From Jaapia argillacea MUCL 33604 (taxonomy: Eukaryota; Basidiomycota; Agaricomycetes; Jaapiales; Jaapiaceae), in contig KL197717.1 in assembly GCA_000697665.1 (NCBI GenBank), positions 187,325-251,324 on the forward strand: DNA of 64,000 bases, in the 5' to 3' direction. The notes under the pieces are model-generated. The model was not told the DNA's origin, did no database searches, and worked only from the letters and a program-made list of their open reading frames with translations. The stretch's first letter is position 1, and the number at the start of each line of letters is the position of its first letter. Made by a program: the position numbers and the translations under genes. Shown one piece after another: positions 1 through 12,959 of the stretch.

Positions 1-1751
1 TGCCTTTCCCCCCCCCATTCCCTCCCTTTTTAAGCAGGCAAGGACCCTGAGCTGGGGAAGACCTGCCTACGCCCCCCCAAGGGGGAGGGAAGTGTAAATC
101 CAATATGTGTAGATTGCCGCTGTCCCAGCCACATGGCGCACCCTAGTCTAGTGGTGCAGAAAAATCAATTGAGACGGCCATTACATACTGGGTGTCCTTC
201 ATCCGCCCTTCTTTTAAAAAGAAAGAACGACCAGAATCCTGTCACTACTACCGCACCACCACACTCGCTCAACCAGCTGAGGACACATGATGATATTCAG
301 CCGCAGCCACTCGCCCACAAACCCTCCCACCCTGGAATGGGCTCACTCCCCAATCACCTTCAGTAATGGGCAGTCTCTCCTCCTCCATGGGGTCGACGCG
401 TCCCAGCTGCACACTGCACTCTCAGCTCTCCTCGATAGGGGGCAGCACAACCAGCTCACTGGCGACCCGCATGAGGACGACGAATACCCACTACTACCAG
501 TATACTCGTCAAAAGATCCACTAGACCCACCACCACCATACGCCGATCAAACACGTACCAGCCGAATCCCCAACCTCAGGATCCTGGGGCTTGGGTGGAT
601 GCTCTTGCACAGCATGTACCAAGCACTCCTGGAGCGCACAGGATGGGGCGCCCTGTAGGAGGCCTATAAACCAGTAAGTACTTGATCAGATAGATCTGGA
701 GAACATCCAGCCTCACAAAGCCCCCTCCAGCGCGACTCAGGTGCTACACAGGCCCTATAAGATAGAATGAGAGGGAATCTATGTGCCAGTTATACTGTAG
801 CAGACGATCTTGGAATCACCAGAGACCCCCCACCCCTATCACGATCATATACATCTGAGCAACAGACCAGAACCACCTCCCTGACACACTGCCAAGCCGA
901 CATCCTGCGAAGATACCAGAACTGCAAGATACCGAGCCGGCCCGACCTGGCCTGGCCACAAGAAAGGCTAAAAGACAATCACCGGAGCCGGACCGTAACT
1001 AAACTTGACACCAATATGACATGCTGTCAGGCAAACTGTGCCCAGCTAGGACCTACTACCGAATAGGAACCAGGAGCCTGCCGCAAAGCAAGAAGAGCGA
1101 GTGGATAAACCTAGTAAGAAGCGTGCTATAACGACAGACCAAGCCAAGCCCTAAATGGCATGACGACCGAACAATACGCAGCAACCCCATGAAGCCGGGG
1201 ATGCGATGGACGCAGAGGAAGAAAGAGAAACCTGGACTGCTGACACGGGGAAAGCTTAAAATGCTCCTGGAGAAGCGATGTCACACAGTGGTGCGAAGGG
1301 CACGAATAACAACCACCAACCGTGCTAGAACCACCCGAACAGAAAACAGTAGCGACACGAACAGAACACGGCGAGGCGAATCGAAGCCAAGAACATACGA
1401 GAATGGAATAGACTGACTATCGCCTACAGTCGATCCGATCCTCGCTCCTAGGCTAGAGTGCATGAAAGATGGGTAACCTTCGGAACCTGAGGCCCATACC
1501 TAGGAATGGGCACCGAGTCGTCGCAGTATCAGACTGCTAGCTAGAAACTGAGACGCCGAGGCGGCAAGCACACAAGGTGAAGGCCCAAAGCAAAAAGAAG
1601 GTGTGACATGTGTTGGAGATGGTCGAAAGTGTGCTCCACCAGAGTCAGCCTGACTATAAACTCCAAAGGAACGAGGGAGAGTGAGACAGACCTGAACCCC
1701 TACCCCCTCGAACAAGAAGAAAAAACAAACAAACAATACCTCACCGCAGCT
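1..1751 (+). other. Probable LINE 5' leader, no gene seen
   Basis: The stretch before LINE ORF1 has only short overlapping reading frames and none resembles a known protein. It starts with a C-rich tract. It may be the 5' untranslated region of the LINE, which in this group carries an internal promoter, or unrelated DNA; I cannot place the boundary. Confidence 0.35.
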
Positions 1752-3735
1752 ATGAGCGACGTTTCGAAAACACTCACTACCACGGCGATCAGCAGAGCCA
1801 GGAGCAGCGCTAACCAGAAAGTCACCGGAACACGCCCGAGTAACAAGTCCCACAAGGACGACGGAGACCAGTCTGCTGGACAATCGGTCTCTGCCGGAGT
1901 CCCCGCAGCTGAGTCCACGAGCCCTGACAAACCTCCCGCTCACACGGAGTCTGACCTGACCGTGTTGGACCCTCTCCCCACTGCTCAGGACACAGCACCC
2001 ACCACCCCACAGGCTGCGCCTGTCGCCTCTGACCCTCACGGGCTGAGCGCTGTCCTGCCTGACCCATACGCACCCAGTATGCCGCCCGCCTTACTCATGT
2101 TACCCAGCATGCCCCCCACTGTCACTACGACAAGCGACACCACCGCTGCGAGTATACCTAATCCGCTCGACCCGACTCCCCCCTACATCCTACCCTCTCC
2201 CTACGGAGTGGCAGATGCGAACATGCAGGACCACGGCCCGCTGCCGTCTGACCTCAAGGGACCACATACCCCACCACCAGCCTCGACCTCATCTGTCAAA
2301 AGAGGGAAGAGGAAGGAAACATTCGATGAGGCCCTGATGGCGTTCTATGCAGAACAGGAGCACACCATAGAGGAGTACAGGAGGGGCTATACGGGTATGT
2401 CCATCCTCACACCTACCAAACACTACCTGGAATCTAACTGCCTACCTACTACGACCCGAAGGTGAGCTAGCGCCATGGGGTATCAACCGCGCACTAGAGA
2501 CTCCGCCGCGAGCCCCACATCTCTCGGCCTCGCCCTTCCCTGGCCTACGCGCACCAACCCCAGCTCTCCCTGTTCCACATGCGCCTACCCCAGCCGAATC
2601 TACTTCGACCATACCCTCTCTATTCACGCCAGCGAGGTATCCCCCCCTAGATGGTGATATGTCACCTGCTGCCCGGGCAACGGCCCACATGAGGGCCCAC
2701 AAATCCGCAAAAGCGATCAACAGCTCCTTCTACCCGAACCCAGCCGCCTCGAACGACCACTCGCTCTTCTGCCCTCGCCCCACCCGGGGCTACCCTGACA
2801 CCCCACAAATCCATGCTGGCGGCCACCTCGAAGCTGTTGCACCCGAACAGCTTGGAGACTGGTTCGGAATGGGCGACCACGCAGTTATAGCCATCCCCTT
2901 CGACACTGACTGCAGCGACCCCGAGGAAGTCGAGGTAATTCGAGCTCGGACCGCACGTCTACTCCTCAATGCGAAGTCGTTAGCCCCTGGAGGTGCCACG
3001 ATGCCAATACTGGCTGTAGCTCCCCCCATCCGTGACCCCGAGGCGGCCGAAGGCGAGCACCCGAAGTGCTTCCTGATCCACAAAATAACCGTACCCTTTG
3101 GGAGGTTCCTGATTGAGAGGGGTGTGTGGTCCCAGCGCGACATCACCATTAAGGTAGTCCCACTCACCGACATGCCCTTCCCCACTATCCTCATTACCAT
3201 TGCACGTCTCAATGACGCATCTAACGACGAAGTAATTGGCCTAGTCAAGAGGGTCTGGTCTACGGAGGAAGTCCAGACCTTCGTCGCTAACGCAGCTGGG
3301 ATAACGGACCCGATGGCCTTTACAGAGGCTTTCGACGGCTTCATCGCCTCTATCTCTGTCGAGAGGGTGGATAACAAGCACAAGCACGGAGTCGCAACGC
3401 CCCGCTTCAACATCCACGGTGTGCTCCCAGTCGACGATGCTGTCGCCTGGCACACCATCCGGGACTACCTGTTCGGCCTCTCATACTACCACTCCTTCCA
3501 CGGCTCGGGCGAAGGTGTGCGGTTCATGACCTGTACGCTCTGCCACGCTGTTAGCCACCCCCGTGGGCTATGCCCCTTCCCTCAGCTGCCCGGCTGGACT
3601 GGTGGTGGTCACACCCCCGCAGTCGTAAACCCCTTCACAGGTAGTGTCCGAGGAAGAGGAGGGTTCGGACGAGGTGGTCCTGGCAGAGGTGCTCGAGGTG
3701 GTGGCACCGGCCGTGGACGAGGGCGCGGGAACTAG
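1752..3735 (+). CDS. LINE ORF1 (gag-like nucleic-acid binding protein), one frameshift
   Basis: The N-terminal part (from the ATG at 1752, starting MSDVSKTL) is a Ser/Pro/Thr-rich low-complexity region. The C-terminal part, best seen after 2659, is a folded domain of about 200 residues. It is followed by a CX2CX4HX4C zinc knuckle (CTLC...H...C, near 3532-3573) and an RGG-rich basic tail ending at 3735. ORF1 proteins of this group bind the element RNA. The first part reads in one frame to a stop at 2465. The second is open in the next frame from at least 2400, so a single frame change lies between about 2372 and 2465. The knuckle plus RGG tail is a good ORF1 mark. A GTGAGC at 2461 could also be a donor, but an intron in a LINE is unlikely. 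Confidence 0.7.
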
Positions 3736-4495
3736 GCCCATGATCGAATCGTCGTCGTGAACACAGTACTGGCCGCCTACTTACCCACTGTCGTTACTCT
3801 GCCACCTGTCTCCTGTTTTTTATCCTGTCCCCTGATACTGTCTAAGGCTGCCTCCCGATGCAAGCCTCTCCCTACCTGTCAATCCCCTTCTCACATGTCA
3901 TCACTGACTGCTGTTCCCCTTCTCATGTGTCACCACTGCTTGGACCTCGCATGACTGTATATTACACTTCTCGTGTGTACTACACTTAGCTAGTAGAACC
4001 AGAAAGAATCTACCCCACTGTCGCTACATCTACGAGACCACCTGTGTGATGAATGCCCACGTGGAGGAAACCATCGAGCATACTCCCTGCTGTCGCTCCT
4101 ACCCCCCGGATGGTAACCATGGTCTAAAGGGTACAATCTGACGTCCCGCAGAACGACAGCGACAAACAGTCAACTGGTACGGGATACGGAAAAGCGACCC
4201 CAACCTCGTAAGAAGGGGTCAAAGCTCGGTCTCTGTCAGGGGATGCAGGACCGATGCAACGGAGCTCAACCCGCCCAAATATACTGACCGTACGCGGGAC
4301 AGGAAAGCGGGAAGAATTATCCTCGGGCCGACTGGCAAAGCGCCAACCGGAAACTTACTTAGGTTTGGACGAGCCGTGCTGAGAAGCTTAAGTTTGCGCA
4401 AAGTCTGGAGCTATTCGAGAACACTCCCTGATGAAGCCCAAACATAGTTCACCCCTGGTTGTTGGGATATACAACCCTCAAGTGCTGGAATAGTC
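3736..4495 (+). other. LINE inter-ORF spacer
   Basis: These 760 bases between ORF1 and ORF2 have no convincing reading frame. They contain two diverged copies of a short unit beginning CCCCTTCTCA at about 3886-3940. The length is unusual, since ORF1 and ORF2 usually lie close together in this group. The spacer may hold an internal ribosome entry or reinitiation signal, or be decayed coding sequence. Confidence 0.4.
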
Positions 4496-6765
4496 GTGTG
4501 GTACTTGAGTAGTTCGACCCCTGCTTTTTTTTTCCAACCCCCCCCCCACTTCAGTAATGCAGCCGGTGTTGGTTCGGAGATACCCAGGGATGGAGGAGGG
4601 ACACCTCCAACTGCCGAGGGCCCTCTAGATGAGAGACCTGGGGAGAATGATGGCAGAAGAGGCCCCTGTAACCAGCCTCAGGTTGGGGACCAGGGGCAGG
4701 ACGTGACAGGACGTCAGACTGGAATTGCTTGGAACACTAGAGCCAATATCCTGATCGCCACACTAAACATGAAAGGGAGATCCTCGGCGACGCTGGGGAG
4801 TGGGCAGATCTCCAAATGGACGGAACTCCATAGCGTAATGAGAGAAAAGAAAATTGGTATCCTGGCAGTACAGGAGACCCATCTGACTGAGGAGAATGTC
4901 AACCAAATACACCAGCTGTTTGGGCGGCGTTTGATGGTCCTGAACTCAAGTGACCCTGAGAGACCAAGCAACTCTGCGGGTGTCGCCTTTGTGATCAATC
5001 GTGAGATAGCAAACACAGCTGATGTTGACTTCAAAGTACTGATACCCGGCAGAGTGACTGCTCTCACGACAAAGTGGCATGGCACTGAAGTGATAACCCT
5101 GCTCAATGTGTATGCCCCGAATGACTACGGTGAACACCCTGCCTTCTGGAGAGGGATTGAAGCTAAAGTCGGAGAAATGCAGGTGCCCAACCCAGACTTT
5201 GTACTGGGAGACTTCAACATTGTCGAAGATGCAATTGACAGGTCTCCTGCCAGGCTTGACAATGAGGCAGCAGGCAGAGCACTACGTGACCTACGAGGGA
5301 ACCTAGGTGTTATAGATGCATGGAGGCAGGATTACCCTGATACAAGACTGTTCACCTTCCGCAGTGTGGTGGGGGAGGTGACACAATCGAGGCTAGATCG
5401 AATATACACAAAGCCCAGCCTAACAGAATTCCTGTACAATTGGGACTGTACCCACACGTCAATCCCAACCGACCACTCGATGGTGCTGGTACGGTATTCC
5501 CCAGCAAATGCACCAGAAATTGGACCTGGTAGATGGACGTGGCCCATAGGCCTGATTAATGACCAGGGCCTACTGGAAACTGTCATAGAACTAGGAAAGG
5601 ACCTCCAGGCCAAAGTGGACCTGCAGGAGGGGGGTGGTGGGGACACACAGCTCATATGGGAGGAATACAAGGAGAAGATATGCGCTACGGCAAAGAAGGT
5701 AGCGAAGAAAACTCTGGCGAAAATAAACAACAAGATCCGGAGTCTAAAGAAGGATATCATGGCCACAGCAAACGACACCCAGCTGGATGTTAACCCGGAT
5801 GTGAGGAGACACGAGGCAGTGCTGAACAGCGAACTAGAGCATCTAGAGAGGAAGAGGAGGAAGAGATCGCAAGATGCAAGCCGAGCAATGTGGGTGCTGA
5901 AGGGTGAAAAGATTGGGAGCTACTGGTCGAAGGTTAACAGCCCTAAGAAACCACGGGACCTGATACGACGACTGGAGGTCCCTGGAGAGACACCTAAACG
6001 GTATGTGTCCTCGACGAAAGAAATGACCAAGATAGCTAGAGACCACCATGACGGGATACAGAGACTTGACATAACTGACCCAGAAGTGGCAGCTAGAGAA
6101 TGTGCAGAAGTCCTGAATGAGATACCTGCTGGGCAGAGGCTGCGAGACCCAGAGGCGAGTGACCTAAATGGACTCCTGAAAGAGGATCAGGTACGGGAAG
6201 CCCTCCGAATGTCAAAAAATGGAACAGCTACCGGAATGGATGGTATCCCATATGAACTGTGGAAGAAGATGGAGGAAAGCCACAGAGGAGATTCCAAGGC
6301 TAACCGCCCGAGCTTCAACATCACCCGAGTACTGGCAATAGTGTTCAGGGATATTCAACAGCATGGAGTCGATGCCAGAACTAAATTCACTCTGGGGTGG
6401 ATGTGCCCGATCTTTAAGAAAAATGACAAGAGTGATATCTCAAACTACAGGCCCATCACTCTACTGAACACAGACTACAAAATGATGACAAAGGCACTGG
6501 CAGTCCAGCTGGCAAAAGAAGTCCCACCAATTATCCATGAGGACCAAGCAGGGTTTGTGCCTGGTAGGTCAATTGTCGACCTTGTGAGGCTGTCCAAATC
6601 CATAATAAGCTATGCAGAAGCAACTGAGTCGAATGGGGTCATAGTAGCCCTCGATCAGGAAAAGGCATATGATAAAATAGACCACAAGTACCTCTGGGAG
6701 GCACTAGAAGCCTTCAACATGCCAGCAATCTTCACTAACACGGTGAGAGCGCTGTACTCCAACAT
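4496..6765 (+). CDS. LINE ORF2, 5' half: endonuclease and start of reverse transcriptase
   Basis: The reading frame opens with about 80 low-complexity residues. An APE-type endonuclease follows: N-M near residue 91, QETH at 126-129, GDFN at 238-241, SRLDRIY near 298-304 and the catalytic DHS at 326-328. Reverse transcriptase motifs follow: YRPITLLN, DQAGFVPGRS and the motif A core ALDQEKAYDKIDH with its first metal-binding Asp. Coding sequence is interrupted at 6765 by the Plavaka insertion, which adds NISNLGHS and a stop. The frame resumes at 13146. Joining the two flanks gives ...YSNMNAETMV... with no stop or frame change, so this ORF2 would be whole without the transposon. The start ATG at 4496 is the first in frame; a later one is possible. 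Confidence 0.85.
6764..6765 (+). repeat. Target-site duplication AT, left copy
   Basis: AT precedes the CAGCAA terminus. The matching AT is at 13144-13145. One copy is needed to rebuild the LINE codons AAC-ATG-AAT-GCG. Two-base duplications occur in the CACTA/EnSpm group to which Plavaka belongs. Confidence 0.7.
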
Positions 6766-6771
6766 CAGCAA

Positions 6772-6890
6772 TTTAGGACATTCCTGAGATCCTGAGCATC
6801 CTGAGATTCAGACTCTCAGGACACTCAGCGCGCTCAGGCCCATCTCAGTGTGGCTCAGGATTGTGGTTTTCTCACAAATCCCTGGATTGT
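6772..6890. repeat. Plavaka left sub-terminal repeats
   Basis: Three CCTGA motifs (6783-6811) are followed by three TCAGG motifs in inverted orientation (about 6818-6856), directly inside the terminal CAGCAA. In CACTA-like elements such arrays are bound by transposon proteins. The array matches that of the right end in motif, not in exact order. Confidence 0.7.
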
Positions 6891-6895
6891 CTACT

Positions 6896-9800
6896 TTAAT
6901 ATATACACTCGTGAGCATGATAATCGGCATATCTACTGAGGTAAAACAACCGAAACGCCTCAAGAGAATGGTGAGGTGCAAACCGGATTGGAATTGGTGT
7001 TCTACCAGAGACTCCGATTAGATGGCATGCACGTACCACCGAGTCGAGATGAACAATGCCAACAGTCCGTTTACCACCAATAACTTCAGGCTTCACCACC
7101 CACATACCAGTGACTGGATCACATTGATCACCATCAATGAGGAACCACTCGATCAACGCACACGGATAGCGAACTTTCTCGTGGACAAAGGACAGGAAGA
7201 GACGGACACGGCCGACCAACATACCACGCATATCATCGAAGTTCGGGTCCATTTTGACTAAGACTGTATCGTATCGCGGGTGCTTCTTATGCCAAGCAGG
7301 GTTGGCCCGGATGATCTCCCGATGCATGCCGTTTGGACCTGATCGTTCACTTGGGGCGTAGAAGGTAGCGTTGGCGCAGTGGTACACGGAGATACGGCCT
7401 CGTATTTGAGGGCACTCGTCCAGAGGCAGGTCAGCCGCAGCTAGGTTATCATCGCGGTAGAGTTGATCATGGAGGAATCGTCGGAGAAGCTCTGGGAGCA
7501 GCGGCTGATGAACCTCCTGTGAGAGGACATGTATTGGGCGTGTATACTCTACGAGACAAAATACAGTGAGTAGGAGAACACAAGAAGTCGCGGAAAATAA
7601 ATGGGAGAGTACATACTGGCTCGTTTCGGCAGTTTAACAAAGGAGTCTCTTCGGGGGCCATCTGCACCCATCCCGTCCCTCTCTGCATTTCCTTCTCCCT
7701 CTCCCTCGCCCTCACTCTCGCTACCCTCATCCTGCCCTCCAGGTACCAGTCGAGCACCCCCACGGAACATCCGTCTTCGTCCAAACTCAACACGCAGTGC
7801 GGCAAGTTTGCTGTTCCGAGTATTCCTCCTGATCATTTGGCCAATCGGCTGGTTCCTGTTGGAAGCGCGCCAGGGGCGCTTGACGACTGGAATGTGCTTC
7901 GATTCGGTGATAGACGAACAAAGTCCATTCGGAGATCCAAATAATTGAATATTCTTGATGTAGTGGACCATGGCATGTTGGCGAGGGAGTGAAAATCCAT
8001 TCGGTCGAATACCCTCTTCCTCGAAGATCACGCGGTAGTGGTGAAAGCGACCGAGAGCTTCGGCCATGGATGCGAGGCATGGCGAGTCATGGGAGGGTCG
8101 ACGTGCAAGGTAGCAGAAGTCGAGGAAGGCGGCGATACACCGCACCATGTCATCGGGTACATAGCCAACGATCGCCGGCAGAAACACCTAGCAACCATTT
8201 AACAGTCAGACTAAGGATGGATGATAGAGTAACATGGCAGTACCTTCATTAGCGCCTTGGAATCATTCCCGGTCCATTGCTTGAAGCGTCTACCCTCAGG
8301 GAAACGACGAAGGCCTGGGAAAGGGGGAACCGCAGCTATGCTAGAATGGGGTTAGCGTCGATTAAGATGGACTTTCATAGTAGTGCAAAAACGTACCGGC
8401 GATCAATATCCGCAAGAATTATATTTGCCTCCCGTTCACTCGCAGCATTCAAAATCACATACTGCTCAACCCAAGACACCAAGTGGTCCTTAAATGTCCC
8501 TTTGATGAGTTGGTGGAGGATATCCGGGGTGATCAGTTCGTGGATGTCCGCGCGAGGGAAATGATTCGTGAATGGCTAAACAAACAAGGTTTACGGAGTT
8601 AGCCTTTAATTCAATCAGAGATCCGAAGGGTGGAGCATTCGATCGCAATCGAACGTCGTGGATCCAATCATAGTTTGGAAGGGTGGAGCATTTGAACGCG
8701 CTCGAATGGCGTTCGAACCGCCAATTGATTGATAGCAGACACTTACAATGACATCAGCAACGAGGCCGAAAGCATCCCACAAATCTATTGGTTCGAAGGT
8801 GTCCATCAAAGCTTCTGTGTGAGCGCGGAATCGGGGCCTCCCCTCTCTCTCCAGTTCTTCAGGAGGTGCACGACATCTACACGAAAGACCATTAGATAGA
8901 AATATACACCCGGAGCAACGATACGGCACTTACTTCGGACACCAGCCTTGGACAATTCCCGCTAGATAAACCTGCTCTGGATAGTCTGCTATAAATGGCC
9001 CAAGTTCGAAGATTGCTCTTCGATAATGACCATCAGGGCAAGCTAAAACCTCTGGGTCTGTCATCCCATGTCGGAGGGGGGACAGTATTTGGGCAAGGGA
9101 TGAATGGTAAACTTGCTTCTTGAATATCCGGTATTCTTCGTCATCGTCGAACTCTCGGCTTGCTGTGGAAGCGGACGATCAGATTATATAGCAACAGTGG
9201 AACGAATATGAACTAGCCTTTTGGAATCGACAGAAAAGCAAGCGGGACGACAGCATCTCGATGTGATCGCCGCATCTCATTATGGATGTTTCCAGCACAG
9301 ATGTAGACCGGGTGGAATTCTTGATTACCGGTACCGACAGATACCGTCGTTTTGTCAGCGCCGAGGATGATCGGGACAAGCATGGCGCCGTGCATGCCAG
9401 GATCTGTAGCGATCTCAGTCTGGCATGATTTCAGAGAGAAGTGAAGGACTGAAAAGAAAAGACACTGACCGCTTTCTTGAACGCCCACCTTCCGGACATG
9501 AAATTCGACCAACGTTGGCAATCCGGGGCGGTGAATTCTTCAAACGGAATATAATCAAAACTACCGTCGAAATCTACACTCCCAACCATGCTTCGAATGA
9601 CCGAAAGTGAGTCTCTTGTGTGGACAACAAACTCTTCCTGTTTCCACGAAGGAGACTGAGGTGTAATCTCCCCAGTGTACCTGACCTTGAAGCTCGTCCA
9701 GCTGGCTTCTCCGTACTCGATCGCATCGATTGTCGCCTCAAGGTCTGCGCAACTGTGATAAATCGGATCCTCCAAACCATCTTGAGTGTTCTTCTTTGCC

Positions 9801-10177
9801 AGGATCCTCAACAACTCGTCGATATCCCCACGGGATGACTGGACTTTCTCAAACATAAGTTCAGCAAATTCAAATGATGGTTCGTCACTGAACGGCGCCC
9901 AGTCGTGTGTCGCATCGCGAGGTGGAGGTGGGGAGTGATCAGGAAGAAAGTCGCCGTGTTCGTTGCATTTCCGGGCTGTGAGGATGACAGTGGTGAGCAA
10001 ACTCAACAGACCGACTTTAGATGGTCCACGATGAGACTTACCATTCAAGTGGGGGTGGAAATTGAAAGTAGATTGATGTTTAGGAGGTTTGGGGCGCTTG
10101 TGACGAAGGTTGTTGTGCTGGACAAAGCCAGAGAGAGTGGGGATTGTCCGTTTACAGGTGCGACACCAACGAGCCAT
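6896..10177 (-). CDS. Plavaka transposase
   Basis: A multi-exon gene begins at 10177. Residues 5-26 form a C2H2 finger (CX2CX12HX4H). An acidic linker and the family core follow: [57 protein letters not shown] (9213-9520). Next come a [16 protein letters not shown] segment (about 8945-9070), a [11 protein letters not shown] segment, [49 protein letters not shown] (7549-8250) and a C-terminal domain ending at 6896 ([51 protein letters not shown]). This is the usual order from end to end. Introns of 50-60 bp separate the blocks. Plavaka transposases cut and rejoin DNA through a conserved acidic active site within the core. All blocks are open and in order, so the gene looks intact. Confidence 0.92.
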
Positions 10178-10307
10178 TGGGGGTGGTCAGAGTGGAGATG
10201 GAACCGTGAGACACAAAAAAAAGTTGGTGGACTTGTCGAAATCGCGGCGACACGTCTGGATAACACTGACGATAATCTCTTCCGCATTTTTTTATCCACT
10301 AACAACA
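10178..10307. promoter_or_regulatory. Divergent promoter of the Plavaka genes
   Basis: Only 130 bp separate the start codons of the transposase (10177, minus) and the second gene (10308, plus), so the two are probably controlled from one shared region. No TATA box stands out. Confidence 0.5.
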
Positions 10308-12764
10308 ATGGCTGGACGCAAACGACGTGCAAAATCCCCGGCTCCTATCAACCTCCCTCTCAGTGACGATGTCCTCAGCGAGCCAGCACCTAGCAGCAAA
10401 AAGCGAAAGATATCAGCACCAAAAACAAAAAAGGCAACGAAAACAAAACAAAAGCCAATGAAGGTAATCCTTGCTACTCACTTCTCGTGAACATCAACTT
10501 GAAAGCTAACCACATGCTCTTGTGAAGGAAACTCCAACTACTCCTTCATCCCCCGACAACGAAGAGGCAACTCAAGATATCCTCGATGAAATTCTCGATG
10601 GGCCAGCTACTAGCACCCGTCGTTCTTCCACACGTGCAGGAGATCGCCACCCAGCCGAGCGACTTGGCCTTAAGAAGAAGACTATGGTTGACATCAGCGC
10701 AGAGGCGGAACGCAAGAGAAGGGAAAAGATGATCCAGCAGGAGGAAAAGGCAGCGAAGAAAGTTGCCAAGGAGCTTCGAGAGGGTGAGGGAGCCAAGAAG
10801 TTGGCAGTTCTTGAGGCTGCGAGAGTACAGGAAGATATGGACGAGGAGGAACACATACGTGGCAGCGCTTCACGTCACTATCGCGCTCCCACGAAGGCCA
10901 AAGTGCGGCCTCAGGAGGACCCAGTTGTCGAAGTCGTGGAATCCGGTTCTGAGTACACCAGAGGAGAGTCTGATCTGGATGACCAGGGGAGTGATAGTGA
11001 TATCGAGTTCGAGTCGGATGATGAAGAAACTCGAGGGAGGAAGGTTAGCCGCCTCATCCATCGATCAGACCTGCACTGATATTCGAGCGCTGAACAGAAA
11101 CGATTGACCGCCACCAAGAAGAAGAACATCCGTAAGAAGCAACTTCGTGCCAGCATCACGAATGATCCGCTAGCTGTGGCGCCCAAATCTAATCTTGAGA
11201 AGTACGTCACTATTGCTTGCGACTTGACATTGTTCACCTCATCTGATACTTATATTCTCTCAGGACTGCACCTGCTAAGTCAAACAAGGCAAGACTTGGC
11301 GGTGCTTTTGACCCCACCTGGCGAGACAACTTTCTTGCTGGCGACACTCTCGAGGAACCTGAATCTGACGACAAACACTCTACGCTCTCCGGTCTTCTTG
11401 CTCAACCTTCGTCATCCCGTCACGCCAACATGGCGTCTTCTCAGCCAGGCTCAGACCCGAAACTGGACCTCCTCTTCGCACCCGTGCCGCCAAAGTCGAA
11501 CGCGGTGCAACGGAAGCCAAAGCAAGTCTCGCTCAAACGTTCACCATCATCAGACTCAATCGAAGAGATCGGTGGCTTCAAAGATGAGGATGTCTCGATC
11601 AAGAGGGAGGCTGCTACGACGTCGATAAAGGGCATCAAAAAACAGGTGAGCACTCTCTCTCTTTCTATCTCGCTCACAAGAAACTCATCTGGTACCTTAT
11701 TGCTAGATGGTTGAAGTTATCATCCCTGATGAGCGTGACGAGGCGAAACCCAAACCCCCTCGCAAGCCCAAGACACCTGCAAAACCAACGAAAACACTTG
11801 CGTTCTCTGCTCTACCCCTCGACATCCAACCGGTATATCATTCGCCGCTCCTTTCTACTCTGATCGAATTCTATGGCGGCGAAAAGGACCCCTTCGATCT
11901 GGACCAAGGCAAGGACCTCTTCAAGAGGGTTACACAACGTACCGTCACGTCGATATTCCCTCACAAGCACATTCCAATTGTCAAGTCGGGTGAACCCGAC
12001 AATGGACGGACCTATGCCATCGTAAGTCCAACCTTTTTCGTTACTGCACACTGACATGGATTTGGGTTTAGTCTCGCCAGGGTATGAGCGAATGGCGTCG
12101 AAGCTTCCATACGACAGCGAACAAAGTTGTCAAGCGAAAGATCAACGAGTGTCCGAGGACTGTCCTCGAGATCAAGGACCTGGTCCGTAAGGCCCTTGAA
12201 GATGATGGCGAGGCTTACTGGGCAGAAGTGGATCCAAATGTATGTGATGTTCCCGTTCATCGAGATGCCATTGTTGAACTCACACTTCACAAGGACCCGG
12301 GTGCTTCTCGCGCATGGTGCTCATCGTACATCCTTGAAACTCTTGCCTCCCACATCCAAGCAACCAGGGGTTCAGTGCTCCCTGAGGGCTCGGTCTTGCC
12401 TCTCGGAGCGCTCGCTCTATCGATCGTAGCTGTAAGCTCCCTCCGTCTTCCTATTGTTCTACTCATCAGAATTTTACTTCAGGTTCAACGCGCATTCTTA
12501 ATGTATGAGTCCGGAACATTTGTTCCCACTGACGAGTTCTCCGATGAAAATATCGGCGACCTCACACGCGAGTACACTGGTGTCATCCTGCGGCGATTGA
12601 TGGACAAGCCCTCTCGCTTCCAATCCTTGATAGCTAAGGCCAAACGGTACATCACCCAGGTGAACGGTCATGCTCGAGGCAAGCGAAAGGCTGGGGAGGG
12701 GGTGAAAATCCGTGCTGTGATGATTCAGGACCCAAGTAGTCCTATCCCATTCGAAGACAACTGA
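10308..12764 (+). CDS. Plavaka second gene: charged nuclear-type protein
   Basis: Six exons join cleanly: 10308-10463, 10528-11043, from 11098 to about 11202, about 11265-11645, about 11707-12019, then to 12764 with a further intron near 12431-12482. The start MAGRKRRAK is followed by several Lys/Arg clusters (KKRK, KKATKTK), a highly charged stretch (AEAERKRREKMIQQEEKAAKK) likely to be coiled, an acidic patch, then a conserved-looking folded region with HSPLLSTLIEFYGG, IFPHKHIPIV and WRRSFHTTANKVVKR. The last third is helical. No transposase motif is present. Position suggests a role like the accessory TnpA of CACTA elements (binding sub-terminal repeats), but that is inference. A captured host gene is the alternative. 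I do not recognise the family with certainty. Confidence 0.7.
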
Positions 12765-12959
12765 AACCAAGGCGACTTTCTTTCACCGGTGTGTATGTTT
12801 CTGAATATTGTTGTGGTTCTCTGAAAAGCTTACGGCGAATTGGTGGATATTCAGAATCGACTCGTATGGCCTGCTCTTCACTCTCGGTCATCAGTGTTCA
12901 GTTATAGTTCCGAAACATTCGTTTCTCTACCAGAATGATTTGAATAAATATGTGTTTGC

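Noticed and set aside
790-2073. Minus-strand frames over the LINE 5' region as host genes
   Set aside because: They lie opposite LINE ORF1 and its leader, and have biased composition without domains.
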